Source: Xanthoparmelia taractica (Eukaryota > Ascomycota > Lecanoromycetes > Lecanorales > Parmeliaceae). From it: a stretch of DNA of 64,000 bases. The DNA is taken from positions 50,692 to 114,691 of the forward strand of contig JANQBS010000126.1 of the NCBI GenBank assembly GCA_033085395.1, given 5' to 3'. The notes beneath the pieces were generated by a model. It searched no databases, was not told where the DNA came from, and was given only the letters and a program-made list of their open reading frames with translations. The translations under genes and the position numbers were made by a program. The number at the start of each line of letters is the position of its first letter. The first letter of the stretch is position 1. This document shows positions 1-11,193 of this stretch, piece after piece.

Positions 1-874
1 CTTAGTGATGGAGAGATCTTTCGGAGGCTTCACGCGTGTCTGATCATGTCAGGATGAGATGCTTGGGTATTACTCTCTGTTAAAGGGGCCTACCACAGTA
101 ACCTTTGGTGGAATGTCCATTGCGTTAAGCTGAGAGAAACACTGGTGTCTAAGGAAGTAGTGTACTGTTTTGGAAAGACTGCGGTATGTGCAGGGCTGAA
201 GAAACTGAGTTTTATGAGAGAAAAAGGAAATGGAGATGGAGAAAGGAAGAGGCTTCTTATAGGGACTCGGTCTGACGCGCTGTTGAATGGGTAGCCTCCG
301 GAAGGCTCCAGGCAATCCATCGGAAATCCGACGATTCAGCCTCAAAACTGTGACGCGCAAAGTATGGGTAGCAACTACTGGCTTTTCCTGCTGGCCATAC
401 GCACTACACCCTTTTAATTGCAAGGCAAGAAGTAGACCGTTTCAATGGTAGCAAATCATCAGTAAGAATTCGACGCCCGAAACATGGTGAGTCATTCTGG
501 AAATTACGAGACCGAGAATGGAACGGTTGCGAATCTCGAACATTTGCACAATGGGCGGGACTACCAGCTTTTCTTGCTGGCCATTCGCACTACACCATCC
601 CCACCCTGAGCGACGAAATACAAGGCAGACGGTTTTATTGCTAGTAGCTGATCACTGACGGAGATGCATACTACTTGTCGATCTGGCAGCTTGCATTGTC
701 CCTGTCCCGAAAAGCGATGCTTATGGTGTCATGCAAGGCGAGAATTTGTTCTAGGCTTGAATATGAGGTGTGAGTACAGAACAACTGACGGAACATCTGT
801 CAGACACGAAGAGCTCGCCACAAGTGTGCTACCTGTTTTGGTTCTTGCGAATGCCCTTCCTTCTCACCGTTCTA
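1..874. other. Gene-free left end
   Basis: I see no supported gene here. The open frames at 70-423 and 90-320 (-) have no recognisable composition, splice structure or start context. The stretch contains the two copies of a local direct repeat listed separately. Confidence 0.5.
366..655. repeat. Local direct repeat, two diverged ~100-base copies
   Basis: Copy 1 is about 366-462 and copy 2 about 553-655. The best-conserved core (366-410 versus 553-596) shares the block GCTGGCCAT followed one base later by CGCACTACACC, and a TRCYRGCTTTTCYT block before it. A weaker second block starting CAAGGCAGA follows in both copies at 421 and 620. Seen directly by comparing the bases. It may be a short tandem duplication or remains of a repeat family; copies elsewhere in the genome cannot be judged. 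Confidence 0.7.
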
Positions 875-1333
875 CTAGTACCACGTAGCCATCCTTTTCG
901 CTATCTCATAGGCAGCGCCATTATCCTTGAAACTCCTCGCAAAGTCCTCCATTCTGCCAAAGATCACCTTTCCGCTCTTACGTTCAGTATTCTCAAATTC
1001 TGCTTGTTTGAAAACGAATGCATCCCCGTAGACGTGGGCATGGTCTACTTGGAACAAATGGCGGTTCTCTGGAAGATTCGCTTCCCCTCTGATGATGCAC
1101 TTGTACATGTAATACTTCGGGTTTTCGGGATCCACGAAGAAGGCACGACGGTCTGAGTCGAAGTCTTTATATTGTCGCAGGTCGGGGACGTGCCTCAAGG
1201 TTGCTTCGGCGTCCACTGTCGATCTAGAGAGTTTGGCATTCTTTTCAGGATCGTAGAGGTCCAGAATGACGAGTTTTGACTCTGACCCATCGGCTGGGAT
1301 ACGAAAAACCTGGATCTTGGTCTGGAGTGCCAT
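875..1333 (-). CDS. Unrecognised small protein, family member 1
   Basis: Single open frame of 152 residues, starting at the ATG at 1333 (context GAAAATGGC, A at -3); an in-frame ATG at 1387 would add 18 residues with no family-like content. No signal peptide or membrane segment is visible. Residues near the N-terminus include IPADGS; the middle has YYMYKC and then LPENR; a conserved-looking VYGDAFVF block follows and the end is basic. I do not recognise the family. The gene at 3159-3926 on the same strand matches at all these blocks, so the two are tandem paralogues, which supports both as real. Function unknown. Confidence 0.6.
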   Translation of the reverse strand: MALQTKIQVFRIPADGSESKLVILDLYDPEKNAKLSRSTVDAEATLRHVPDLRQYKDFDSDRRAFFVDPENPKYYMYKCIIRGEANLPENRHLFQVDHAHVYGDAFVFKQAEFENTERKSGKVIFGRMEDFARSFKDNGAAYEIAKRMATWY

Positions 1334-1387
1334 TTTCGTGGTGTTTCTGTGTTTGGTGTGGAACACTGAATGTTTGATGAGGTACAC

Positions 1388-3158
1388 TGGTTGTATTATG
1401 ACTGGAGAAATGATTTCGGTATGTCTTGGGAATAACTCTGGTGTAGAAACGCCTTGTCAAAGTTGACGTGGAATTGGACTTGGATGTGGGTGTAGACGTG
1501 GATGAGGATATCGGCATAGGTCTTATCAGACTGCTACTGCAAGACTGGGTTGTATGTTAAAAAGAAAGTAATAGAAGGGATAGACTTGACTTTGTACTGG
1601 TATCAACATAACACTAATAGATGCAGGCGCCCGCGTCGCTATAGCAAACGCATCCTAGTCTAAGGCGAGACTCCGCCTTGCAGGGATTATAAGGGATACC
1701 CTTTGGTTGTAGGATGATTGGGCGTCAGCGTCTGCAACGTGTATCAACATCCGAGGCATTTGCACCACTAGAAATGTTAAGTTTTAGCTGACCAACCATC
1801 GAATTTTCCCACAGCACCACCGTTAGCCAAAAGATATAAGGCAGCCACTTCCATGTCAGTGGGTCACCCAATTGGGGACCAGCCCACGGGTATACTTGCC
1901 GCCCTGGTGTCATTCACCTCCACTGAAACGATACCGTCTCCGCTACTCACGAAGACGGTCCGTATTTTAAGAAATGAGCAACCAGTAAGAAGCACAATTT
2001 GCCTCATGGCTAAAGTATGCACGACGTTGCAGATGGAAGTGTATGGTCAGAATGACTGTGACCATGGACGGGACATCACCCGGTATCCCCGCAACACAAC
2101 GGTCAATAATGCCTCATACAAATCTGCTACAATCTCAGCACAAGGTGTCAGCGATGTCGAGCTAGGCTGTGTCATATCATAAAACATGTGCCACCATCTA
2201 CTGTCATTCCTGCAGCCACAGCTAGCCATCGGTCGGGCGGGCATAGAAGGCTAAAGGAAACTTGTAATAATCTGAGTAGCCTCTGTACGGCAGCGGTATT
2301 CCGACAGACTGAAGCATTCAAAGACAAGTATTTTTCATGTGTATCCTACAACAAATGGGTAACATCGGTAGGCCACCGTTTCCCACTACAGCCAGCACAC
2401 CATTCGCCACAGTTAGTCGTCCCCTTTTCACCACCCATCCAAATTGAACCTGGCCCCTGCCTCGTATTCAATACGTAAACCCTAGCGCGGTTCACCTGTC
2501 AGGCTTGCTGCGCTCATCAGTAAGCAGACTCTTGAGCCGCATTGATTGGACAAACGATGAACGCCATCTTCCCCTGCTTGCATGTACGTATCGTATAGTA
2601 GGAAGGGAAATCAGGAAATCAGAGCATAGAGCCATAGTCGGATTTGCTACAGTGATCGTTTAAAGGCTAGCCCAAGGTGTTTAGCCTGACGGTCTAGAGC
2701 TCTAGTGCCCGCCTATGTAGAGCTGTTCGTCACGCCCTTCGTCAAAGTCAGAGCCTTCATTGCATCACAGCGCATCAGTACCATGATGTCTTGGTCAGCA
2801 TGTCCATGCGCTCGGTTTAGCACGGCGACCAGCATCATCTCGAATACCATCGAAATTCACAATGGAGGGGCAGCGATAAAATGATTCCAGAATGTCGCCG
2901 CCAGAATACGCAGTGTAGTCAAGTCGCGCGTCCAAGCATGTGATATTCCTATGGCGATTCTCATCTGGTGAGCTTGGGCAAATCATATTTCTGGAGGTAG
3001 GCGAAGGGCATTTCTAAGGGACCGGAGAGAGAAACAGCAAGAGGAGACTTGTTTGTCGTTCTTGAATGATTTTCGATACTACAGTATTCGACTTGTTCTC
3101 GCGCTAGCGCAAGAACCTAGTAGTACGTGTATCTTCCTCTACCAGCGTCCGCAACTTG
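1388..3158. other. Intergenic, no supported gene
   Basis: Several open frames occur (1725-1913 -, 1853-2182 +, 2188-2478 +, 2795-2986 -) but none has recognisable domains. The frame at 2795-2986 (-) has fairly natural codon use and could be a worn exon; I could not connect it to flanking exons. Confidence 0.4.
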
Positions 3159-3926
3159 CTAATCTACTTGCTTTGATAGCGCGATCAAGAGTTTCCGCAA
3201 TATGACCTTTGGAAACTCTTCATGGTCCGCCGCGAAAATGAAGTCGGCCCCTAAATTACTGAAACCCCACCGGTAGGATCCATCTGGTTTGTAAGAATGT
3301 ATTACATTGAAAACATACGCATCTCCGTACACGGTAGTATCAGAAATATTTTCCAGGTATTTGTTACGTGGAAGACCTAAGGCTTAAGAGTCAGCACTGC
3401 TTCTTCAAGATGGGTTTACGAGCGATAAGGTGGCTTGAGGGGGTATTGGTGCCGCCCGCTCCCTCACAGCTCGCCAAGGACTCTGAAACAATTACTCATT
3501 TTTCATTTGAAGACTACTCTCTATACATACCCGCTTTCTTGTCCCGGCATGAGTACATCCAGTAATCACCCCGCCACCCTCCATTGTGCCGCCCAATGTC
3601 CTCGGCGAAGAGACTCGTGAGCGAACGGTGTTTCCAGCTGAACGTTCGCGTGCTCTTCTCGCACGCCCAGACTTGCGGGAAGGCAACAAGCGATTTCTCG
3701 CCTTTATTGCACGTGTGGAAGGGAGCTTCTGTGGTACCAGCTCCGGTGACGACGAAGTTGGCCACATGGGGTCGACTACCATCACATGGTATGCAGACCG
3801 TGTCGACTTGAAGTCTGGCATCTGTTTCTGCCTGAATGTACACGTATTGTAAACCAGTGTTAAGCACTCGAAAAGATAATAAATTCGGAGACTCACCACG
3901 GCAAATGGTCCCTCCATTTGAGGCAT
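3159..3926 (-). CDS. Unrecognised small protein, family member 2
   Basis: Proposed exons: 3926-3897, 3831-3531 and 3376-3159, giving 182 residues. The first intron (3896-3832, 65 bases) has a GTGAGT donor and a TTCAG acceptor; the second (3530-3377, 154 bases) has a GTATGT donor, a TGCTGAC branch site and a CTTAG acceptor. Phases match at each junction. The product has IPCDGS near the N-terminus, DYWMYSC in the middle, LPRNKY, then TVYGDAYVF, matching in order the blocks of the gene at 875-1333 (IPADGS, YYMYKC, LPENRH, HVYGDAFVF). Several cysteines are present but no signal peptide. A 15-base exon could also be included between exons 2 and 3 without changing frame. The start is the least sure point: an unspliced reading from 4092 is also open. 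Function unknown. Confidence 0.5.
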
Positions 3927-6910
3927 TAGGGATTAAGGTAGGATTGTGTAGCGAGTAAGGATGATTCTGGTTGCGATAGCTGAAGTTCGTACTATGGTAA
4001 GGAATACTAACGACAGGTGAAAAAGGAAGAATGCAGTGGTAGATATTTCGGGGAGCTATGCAAGCGCAGCGAGATAAGGGAAAGGATCCCATACTTATAC
4101 TCCGCAGATTGACGCCTTGGGAAGACTCACATCCAATGATACGGAAGGGGGCGTCAGTCCGCCTTAAAATGACTCACCAATGTTGTTTCTATGCCCGGGA
4201 CGCTCGGAGATGAGTGTAATAGGGCAGGTAGGTCGACTGCCTTGTCTCAACAAGAAATTTCGAAACACCGCCCAGAACAGAAAATCACGTGATCACAGAG
4301 AGAAGAAATCATGGGGTGTTTGAAGCACTCATGCAGGACAGGAACCGATAGTTAATACTACTTGCTCTGTCAGCTAGTATTTTCATAGCAGGCTGATGCA
4401 TCTCAATCTCCCGTTCCAAAACTTCTTCTGCTCCTGTTATCATAGCTAGGTGTCACTAACGTAAGACGTAGACTTGGGGTCAGGCCTTCGAGCTGCCTAA
4501 TTGCCGCATGGAAATAATGCTTGTTACATATGTGAGGTCGCCTGCCTGCTCATATTTCCCTAGACAAACCATCTTCTGTGGCCTATGAGATAGCTCAACA
4601 TCTCCTTCATTCCACTTCATTCCTCTCTCATAAGGACAAAGTCGGCGTATCATTATGTCCCACATAAGCAAGTTAAAGACAAATATCGTAAGATATGTCT
4701 AAAACCCCTGCCTAGAAAAGAGTTTCATGCAGACGCAGCTAGCAAATCTAGGCGTCCATCACCAACGACTCTCCATCGTCAACGGGCATTGTCGTTTTGG
4801 ATCTCTTTGTGCACATTCCAAAGCAGAAGAGATTTTCAATGTGTTGCGCTCGCACGCGCCTCCAAATGATCTGTAGACGCATGACTGCTTGTGGCGGACA
4901 TACTGTAATGTTGTGTAGATTTCTCCCAATGTGGAGTGCTGAAAGAGAATTGAATGCGTTTTTGGCGACATTGAACGGGCAGCATGGGGCACGAGGAAGT
5001 AGGGTGATTGATATGTTGACAACTGCTTGCGGATGGTTCAGAAAGTGTACTCAAGAGGTTTGAGAAGCTAAATTTCGAGGGGTTGGACGCTGGATTCTTG
5101 GAATACACGTTCTGAAAGTCGTCTTTGGCTCTTGGGACTTCTAGCGATACTGTCAGAACGGCTATCTGGTGCAGAAGACCTGCGAACTCATGCGTAGTGT
5201 AGACCTTGTGCTAATGATGGGAGGAGCGACTTGATATCTCATAACGCTCCGAGTTTTCTGATCCTGCATGCAGTTCCTGAAACCAGCTGCGAGCTCATCA
5301 GTTGATAGTACTGTAAGTCACGATTTCCCAATAATTGAATCTGCACTTTTATACAGCTTCCGCGCAAGCCTCGTAATTTATGTCACCAATGCAGTCTGTC
5401 TCGCCATTAGCAACGAACTCTTGAACGTCGGCCGTGTTGACAGAATCTGGGGGAGTTGGTAAGAAAGTCGGCGAGTGCTGATGGCCGTGCTTAGAGTTGA
5501 CGTACTCCATGAAGGAAGTGATGTGTGCAGGAGAAAACCCTCGCTCACCAATCAAATCTTCTCTGTCCTTTCTCCTCTTAATGTAGTATATAAATTTGTG
5601 GCATTTGTTGGAAGTCAGGGGATGTGGATTTTCAGCAGCGTCAAACTAGCTTTCGTCCGGTTTCCTATCACAGAGCCAACCCTCACCTAAAGGGCAGCCT
5701 GCCATAGGCTACGCTGACACTTTCGGTGTAGTCCGTATCATCCCTCCAGAGATACATACATTCCATGGCTACAAAGCCGGTGCTCTTTCCCTAAATTTCG
5801 CCTGCAGAATGGGCCGAGCGGCAGTCGGATGGCGGGGCGTTGCGTCCGTTTGGTGTGCTAAGAAGAGGTGAAGATGTAATCCTTTTATCAGAAGTTGCAT
5901 GCACATTAGTCATAAGTAGACCTGACGTATGACCACAGCTGAGGTGGCCAATCAGAAGGACAAGCAGATCAGGATCAAGCATTTGTACGGGTCTATGGCT
6001 GTAGGAGACGAGTAAAGTCGCACGTGAATATAACAGAAGATGCAATGTCGCGTATCAAGGACAATCTCCATCTTTCGCAATCAAACCCTTAGTGCTATTC
6101 TTGTATCAGCATATGTTGACAACCGGAATATCCATATCCATATCCTTTTGTACTCTTCGCATTGACCGACATAACGTACTTTGCCTTGATTCAGCTTTCC
6201 TTATCTATCCTCTCTCTTCTAGAGGTACTTCCTCGTTTCACCCTCTTTCTTTGACACTAATCAATGTCTCAAAGTCCTTTCACAAAGACCCTCATACTCT
6301 ACCTAAAAGAAGTCAGAGTCAGCCGTTGCATAGCGGAACAAGCTATCGGAAATTCATACTATGAGAGAAGAAACACTTCTTACCTACCCCACAAAATGCT
6401 CGTCTGCTATGAACCCGAGTAGAGTAGAAGCGTCCTAGCTCAGCTTTCTGGTGAACGAGAATGTGGCTGCGTCAAAGATTCTGGTAGGGTAGTGTCGATA
6501 ACATACTTACATATCGGTACGATAATTTTGCTAGACGTCGTCTGCGTGGTTGGATAATCTCCCGTTCACTCCAACCCAGACGACGACGCCTTTCGGTCAA
6601 AGGCGGTGAGGCGCAATAAAACAGTTTCGCTGAAGGCGTAAGGAAAGATCGGGTCAGTCATGAAAGGGATGGGGTTGCAAATCAGCTTTGCCATAGTACA
6701 GTGAATAGAGATGACCAGCGAGGACGAGATTCAATAGTGGGAAATTTTGGTACGGATAATGATCATTTGCGGAAATGGAAGATATACATGAGTAAGGAAG
6801 CACTCTTTCCTGGGAATAAAAGGATTCGTTATGGTATATCGTTAATGAGAATAGTGCGCGGTAACAATGCATCCAAAATGAGCGCCCAGACGGGAATCTT
6901 CAATGCCTCT
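3927..6910. other. Long gene-poor stretch
   Basis: No gene could be supported over about 3 kb. Between 4750 and 5190 both strands show short open stretches and the plus strand ends in a plausible-looking terminal exon (about 5026-5116, reading ...KLNFEGLDAGFLEYTF then stop), but the frames upstream are broken by stops. The minus-strand frame 5349-5555 has natural-looking codons but no start context or family. The stretch may hold decayed genes; nothing is identifiable. Confidence 0.4.
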
Positions 6911-8637
6911 TCAGGCCAAAGCTCCCATTGGATCCCATAGCGGAAGGCTGGGAATCGATTAGCGACTCATCGATTGCCATCACAATTAGCAAGCACTTAC
7001 ACCTTGGCCTCCTTCTTCAGCACATCTCGAACCTCTTTCGAAACAAATCTGGCACCCGTTAGCGTTCCTAACTCCCAATACCAAGCGAAAAGCATACTTT
7101 GGGTCAACGACAGCCTGATAAACGAATTCATCCATCCACTTATCGCTCATGACGAACCACCCTTTCGTTCCAGCCCCTTCGCCCCAACTGTTCTGTACCC
7201 GCCATCTTACCGGGTTGTCATCCGTATCAAGATGCACAGCCGTCAGTACCATCGCATGCGTCATCGCGCTCTCACCCGTCTTGAGTCTCTGCGCCTTTGA
7301 CAAACCAAGCTTGATGTTAAATCCAAGCTCGTAATCAATGAGCGCGGGATCCATGATGCCAGATTTCGAGTCTGAAAATTTACCCACATCGGAGCCAAAG
7401 AAGATTGGTAGCTCTGCTTTTAGCATGGCTATACAGGCGGCTTTCATGGTGTCCATGTCGACGTTTACGTAGCGTACGCCGCGCATACCGATTACATTTC
7501 CGAGACGGCTCACACTAAGGAGGTCACCGTAGGCATTCCGAGGATCATTGACGAGACTGAAGAGCTCGTGAACGTCGGCACCGCGGTTGGCTTCGACACT
7601 GGCTTTGCTGGAAAGCTCACTAGCGAATTCCAATGGGGTGGTTGTGAGAGTGCCGAAATCGTCGTCTTTGTCGTAGTATTCCCATACCAATTTTTTGTTA
7701 GGGCTTGGAGGCGGACCGAGCATGATGGTCAGGATACGGTGGATTTCTTGCATCATTCTATCTTTGACACTTCCGAGAGTGGACCTGGGGTTGACACTTT
7801 TTTTGGCTAGGCGTCGAAGCTCAAGGGCGTCTTCTCGGAGCTTGGTAGTGATAAGTGAGGCCATGGTGCTAGAGTTCATGGCATTGTGAGAGTCTGGGTA
7901 GAGATTCTGGGGAACCTGTAAACTTCATATCAGCCTATTATAGCTGAAAAGGAGCCCAGTGAATACTTACCAGACCATATTTCTCCACTAAATTCGCAAC
8001 CATATCCCATTGTCCTCCGTCACCAACGGGTGACGCCATAAGCGCCTGCACCAACCTTCCATCCAACTCTTCATCTGTGGTGTCCAAAATCTGCTCCAAG
8101 AAATAATTCGCCTTTTCCAATTTGTCCCAAAAGAACAAGTATGACTGGCTCAATTCGAATTCTTTCAAGTTGTACCTCCGCATGATGGCGACGCGGAAGA
8201 CATTGGTGGCGGCGAAGAGCCAGCATCGCCCTGAGGATCGTTGGTTGGTAATGGGAGCTCCTTCGAGCTTGATTTTGATATTGAAATTCTGAGTATCACT
8301 AATAGCGGCAGACCGTTGGGTTAGGACCTGCTTGGGGTCGGTTCCGGAGAGGGCGGAGAGAGCGAGGCGGTTCTGTTATCTTACTATCAGCAGAGAAGGT
8401 GAGACCAAGGATAAAGCATACCTTTGGATCTTGCAAGAGCTCCTTCTCCCAATGCTCCATTGTGCTGATCGACAGAGTAGGTTCCCATGTTGTTGAAGGT
8501 AAGTCGTTGGCAGAATCCGGGGTGCGTGGTGTCTCCATATTATTTTTCACGTAGACGTAGTCCTTCTCTGGCGGGGCGTGGTTATCGAGAGCTTCGAGTC
8601 TTTCTGCTAATTGATCTCCGGTTACTGACTGGGGCAT
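6911..8637 (-). CDS. LAP3: Bleomycin hydrolase / cysteine aminopeptidase (peptidase C1B)
   Basis: Five exons: 8637-8422, 8372-7971, 7915-7098, 7048-7001 and 6947-6911, 506 residues. Introns are 49-56 bases with GTATGC or GTAAGT donors and phases agree throughout. This is the papain-fold bleomycin hydrolase (yeast Lap3/Gal6), a cytosolic homohexameric aminopeptidase that trims peptides from the N-terminus. The catalytic Cys is residue 122 in SSGRCWLFA; the catalytic His lies in MTHAMVLT and the Asn in RVQNSWGEG in exon 3. The C-terminus, assembled only after splicing, ends [10 protein letters not shown], as in the family, where the C-terminal tail reaches into the active site and sets the aminopeptidase specificity. 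Length is normal for the family. The short last exons explain why the gene would be missed without splicing. Confidence 0.93.
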
Positions 8638-9621
8638 CGTTGAATGAGAAGCTCGTATGTACAGCGCAAGAAGGATTGGGGAAAAGCGGGGGTTACAGGC
8701 CGGGAAGAAGCGAGTACAATGTAACTAGAAAGTTAGTCAACACAGACTGACTTTATGGCTGTACATACACGAGCTTAGACGCTGGATGAGGAGGGATTGG
8801 GGAATGAATGGAGACAAATGCAATCACGATCACGAGCAACTTTCCAACATGATGCATTCCGACTGCCTAAAGGGTGTAGCGCCTGAGTACCTAATCATCC
8901 ACCAACCCAACGCGCTATCATAGGGCTTATCATACTTCGAAGGTACTTCGTACTCGCTTTGTCTTCAGCTGCAAGCTGCTGCTGTCAAGATCCGACTGAG
9001 CCGATTGCCCTTAACCTTCCTTCTACCTTAGATCGAGGGCCCGGGACTCACTTCTTGCTGCCCTTTGAAACCGAACAGGCGAGACGCTGATTATATGATG
9101 GTGAAGTTCAATACAAAGCATACATTTCTGATTATATCCTAGAAATAATAAAGCCTGCATGTACGCTTCATCTGATTCCCTCTTTCATTCACATGCCCAA
9201 TCCTTATGCGAATCCTCTTCTGATTCATCCTTCCCGCACAGTCCCGTTGAAACGAGACGTACGATACCAACAACCGGAACGTTCCATGAATCTGCTTACT
9301 GGAGCCCCAAATATCGGTTGATCGGAAGAAGTCATTCCCGAAAAATCAATTTCTCCAAACTGGACCAACCTCAGACCAACCTCAGACTATCCTCAAATAT
9401 GTAATCGCTCCGGAAGGTGAGTAATTCATAGATTCCAAGTCAAGGCACAAAGCACATACGATCGCGGGAGCGAATTATTCCAAGCGGTTGCTGCTTTTAA
9501 GGGAGTAATCCGTAGTGGCCTCTGCATTTATGGGCCAAGTGCGAAGAATGTCCCTGTTCAAACAGCTGGAGTGCCAGCTGATTCACTGCGAAGACAAGAG
9601 GTGAAGTCGACCATTTGCCAT
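8638..9621. other. Intergenic between LAP3 and the membrane-protein gene
   Basis: Contains the LAP3 5' region and the 3' region of the gene ending at 9622. The plus frame 9159-9404 has low-complexity composition and no recognisable content, so I do not call it. Confidence 0.5.
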
Positions 9622-11193
9622 TCACTCACGCAGCTCCCCAAAGTCGTTTTGCCACAATGGCGACTTCGGAATTCCAGGTAGGGCCTTGTCACCCCTTCCC
9701 CTCCTCGGGTAACGCCCATATTTAGATCTCAATCTCCGGGCGTATGGCGGCGTTGCCCTCTCCTTGTCTTGAGCTACGCTAGGGTATATGTTGACCAGTT
9801 GTGCATTCCCAATCGTCCAGTTGGACGAGATCTCGGATGAAGCGATCGTGAGAATGGACCGATTCGACATCACCGAGACACCTCGTTGCAATTTCTTGGC
9901 GCTCTCAGGCTGATTGGACTCGTCGGATGACTTTGTTGAGTCAAAGAACGACATATTGCCGAAGTCCGGGGTTTCAAGCTGAGGCGGCGTGTCCCTTATA
10001 AAGCATGGTGTGTTTGGCGCGTCCGATACTAAGCCGCTGGACACTGGCGGAGATGCCTCGTAACGGATGAGCTCGTTCAGCGACGGCGGCGGAGCGCGCA
10101 TCACAGGTGATACCTGTTCATTTGTATTTGATGAGCTTGCCGAGTCTGTCGTTGACAGGAAGGAGACGCGATTGACATCACTGTCATCAAGGGATATGCG
10201 TCGGACAGCCGCGAAAGTGACGTGCGGACTGTAGTCGACAGTAGAGAAAAGGGGCGGAGGCCTTTGAATGGAATCAGATACGATCCGTGAGCTTACTGTT
10301 GAGCCGTCCACAGATCGATTTGAAGATCGACGTCCACTTGCCCTTCTACTATCTGCCGTACTATGCGACGGGTTCCATGGGACGGGACTAAGAGGCAGCT
10401 GATGGGCCTCTCCCCCCAATATCGATGGACCCGTGTAAGCTCTTTGGAGGGATTCAGCGATTTCTCGGTTCCTGGTTGAGGAAGGGTGCCGAGACTGAGA
10501 GTTAGACTTTGATTTGGATACCCGGCGAGATTGAGAGTCGTGCGATTTTGCGGCTGAAGGTCTGCGAGACTCGATGGTGACCAAAGCCGGTCGCGGTAAT
10601 GTCAGTGAGCCAGATCGTTGTGTCATCAGAATCGGTCGGGAGAGCTTTGCCCGAGCCTTTGCTATTTCCTCCTTACGGCGGAAGGGCTCGCTTTCAACAA
10701 TCTTGTGTCCTCCTGAACTATGAGTCTGAGCCTCCAGATCCATGGCACCGATTCGATTTATCTGACTCGCAGCCGCAGGCTTCGGCGGCCAAGTGTACGC
10801 TGCAATCTTGGATCTCCCAGCATCTTTGCCCTGCGCCTCTGTGTCCATGACCTTCGATGACTTGTCCTGACGATGAGTTGCGAGTTTTGGAGGCCAGGTG
10901 TCCGACGTCTTCCGTCTCTCAGCTTCACACTTGACAGTGTATGTCGCCCTCGGGCTAGGAAGGTCGAATGATGTAGGGTCTCGGGTGCTCGCAGTTTCTA
11001 CCGCTTCCGATTTCGGTATGACCTGGCCACTTCGCACCGTAAGATGACGCGTGGGTTTGTCCTGAGATTCGCTGTTTTGCCGTTGTTTGCGTCTTTCCCT
11101 AGCCTTCAGGGACTGCCAAATAAAAAGCGCGGCGGTAAGTATTATGAAGAACCCTAGGAGTGAGACTATGATGATGATTGGCAGGAGCTCCAT
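9622..11193 (-). CDS. Ser/Arg-rich single-pass membrane protein, unknown
   Basis: Uninterrupted frame of 523 residues from an ATG at 11193. Residues about 4-27 form one strongly hydrophobic helix (IIIIVSLLGFFIILTAALFI) followed at once by a basic stretch (KARERRKQRQ), the pattern of a type III or signal-anchor protein with the long C-terminal part in the cytosol. The remaining ~480 residues are rich in Ser, Arg, Pro and Thr, without a globular domain I can recognise, and contain many RxxS-type sites, so phosphorylation is plausible. Proteins of this layout are common and poorly conserved in filamentous ascomycetes. No function assigned. Confidence 0.75.
   Translation of the reverse strand: MELLPIIIIVSLLGFFIILTAALFIWQSLKARERRKQRQNSESQDKPTRHLTVRSGQVIPKSEAVETASTRDPTSFDLPSPRATYTVKCEAERRKTSDTWPPKLATHRQDKSSKVMDTEAQGKDAGRSKIAAYTWPPKPAAASQINRIGAMDLEAQTHSSGGHKIVESEPFRRKEEIAKARAKLSRPILMTQRSGSLTLPRPALVTIESRRPSAAKSHDSQSRRVSKSKSNSQSRHPSSTRNREIAESLQRAYTGPSILGGEAHQLPLSPVPWNPSHSTADSRRASGRRSSNRSVDGSTVSSRIVSDSIQRPPPLFSTVDYSPHVTFAAVRRISLDDSDVNRVSFLSTTDSASSSNTNEQVSPVMRAPPPSLNELIRYEASPPVSSGLVSDAPNTPCFIRDTPPQLETPDFGNMSFFDSTKSSDESNQPESAKKLQRGVSVMSNRSILTIASSEISSNWTIGNAQLVNIYPSVAQDKERATPPYARRLRSKYGRYPRRGRGDKALPGIPKSPLWQNDFGELRE

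Noticed and set aside
3586..3852. Plus-strand open frame opposite the second paralogue
   Set aside because: It reads well by eye, but the splice sites and the paralogue match are on the minus strand.
4750..5190. Possible gene on either strand
   Set aside because: Each strand has one coherent-looking piece, but all frames are broken by several stops and no family is visible.
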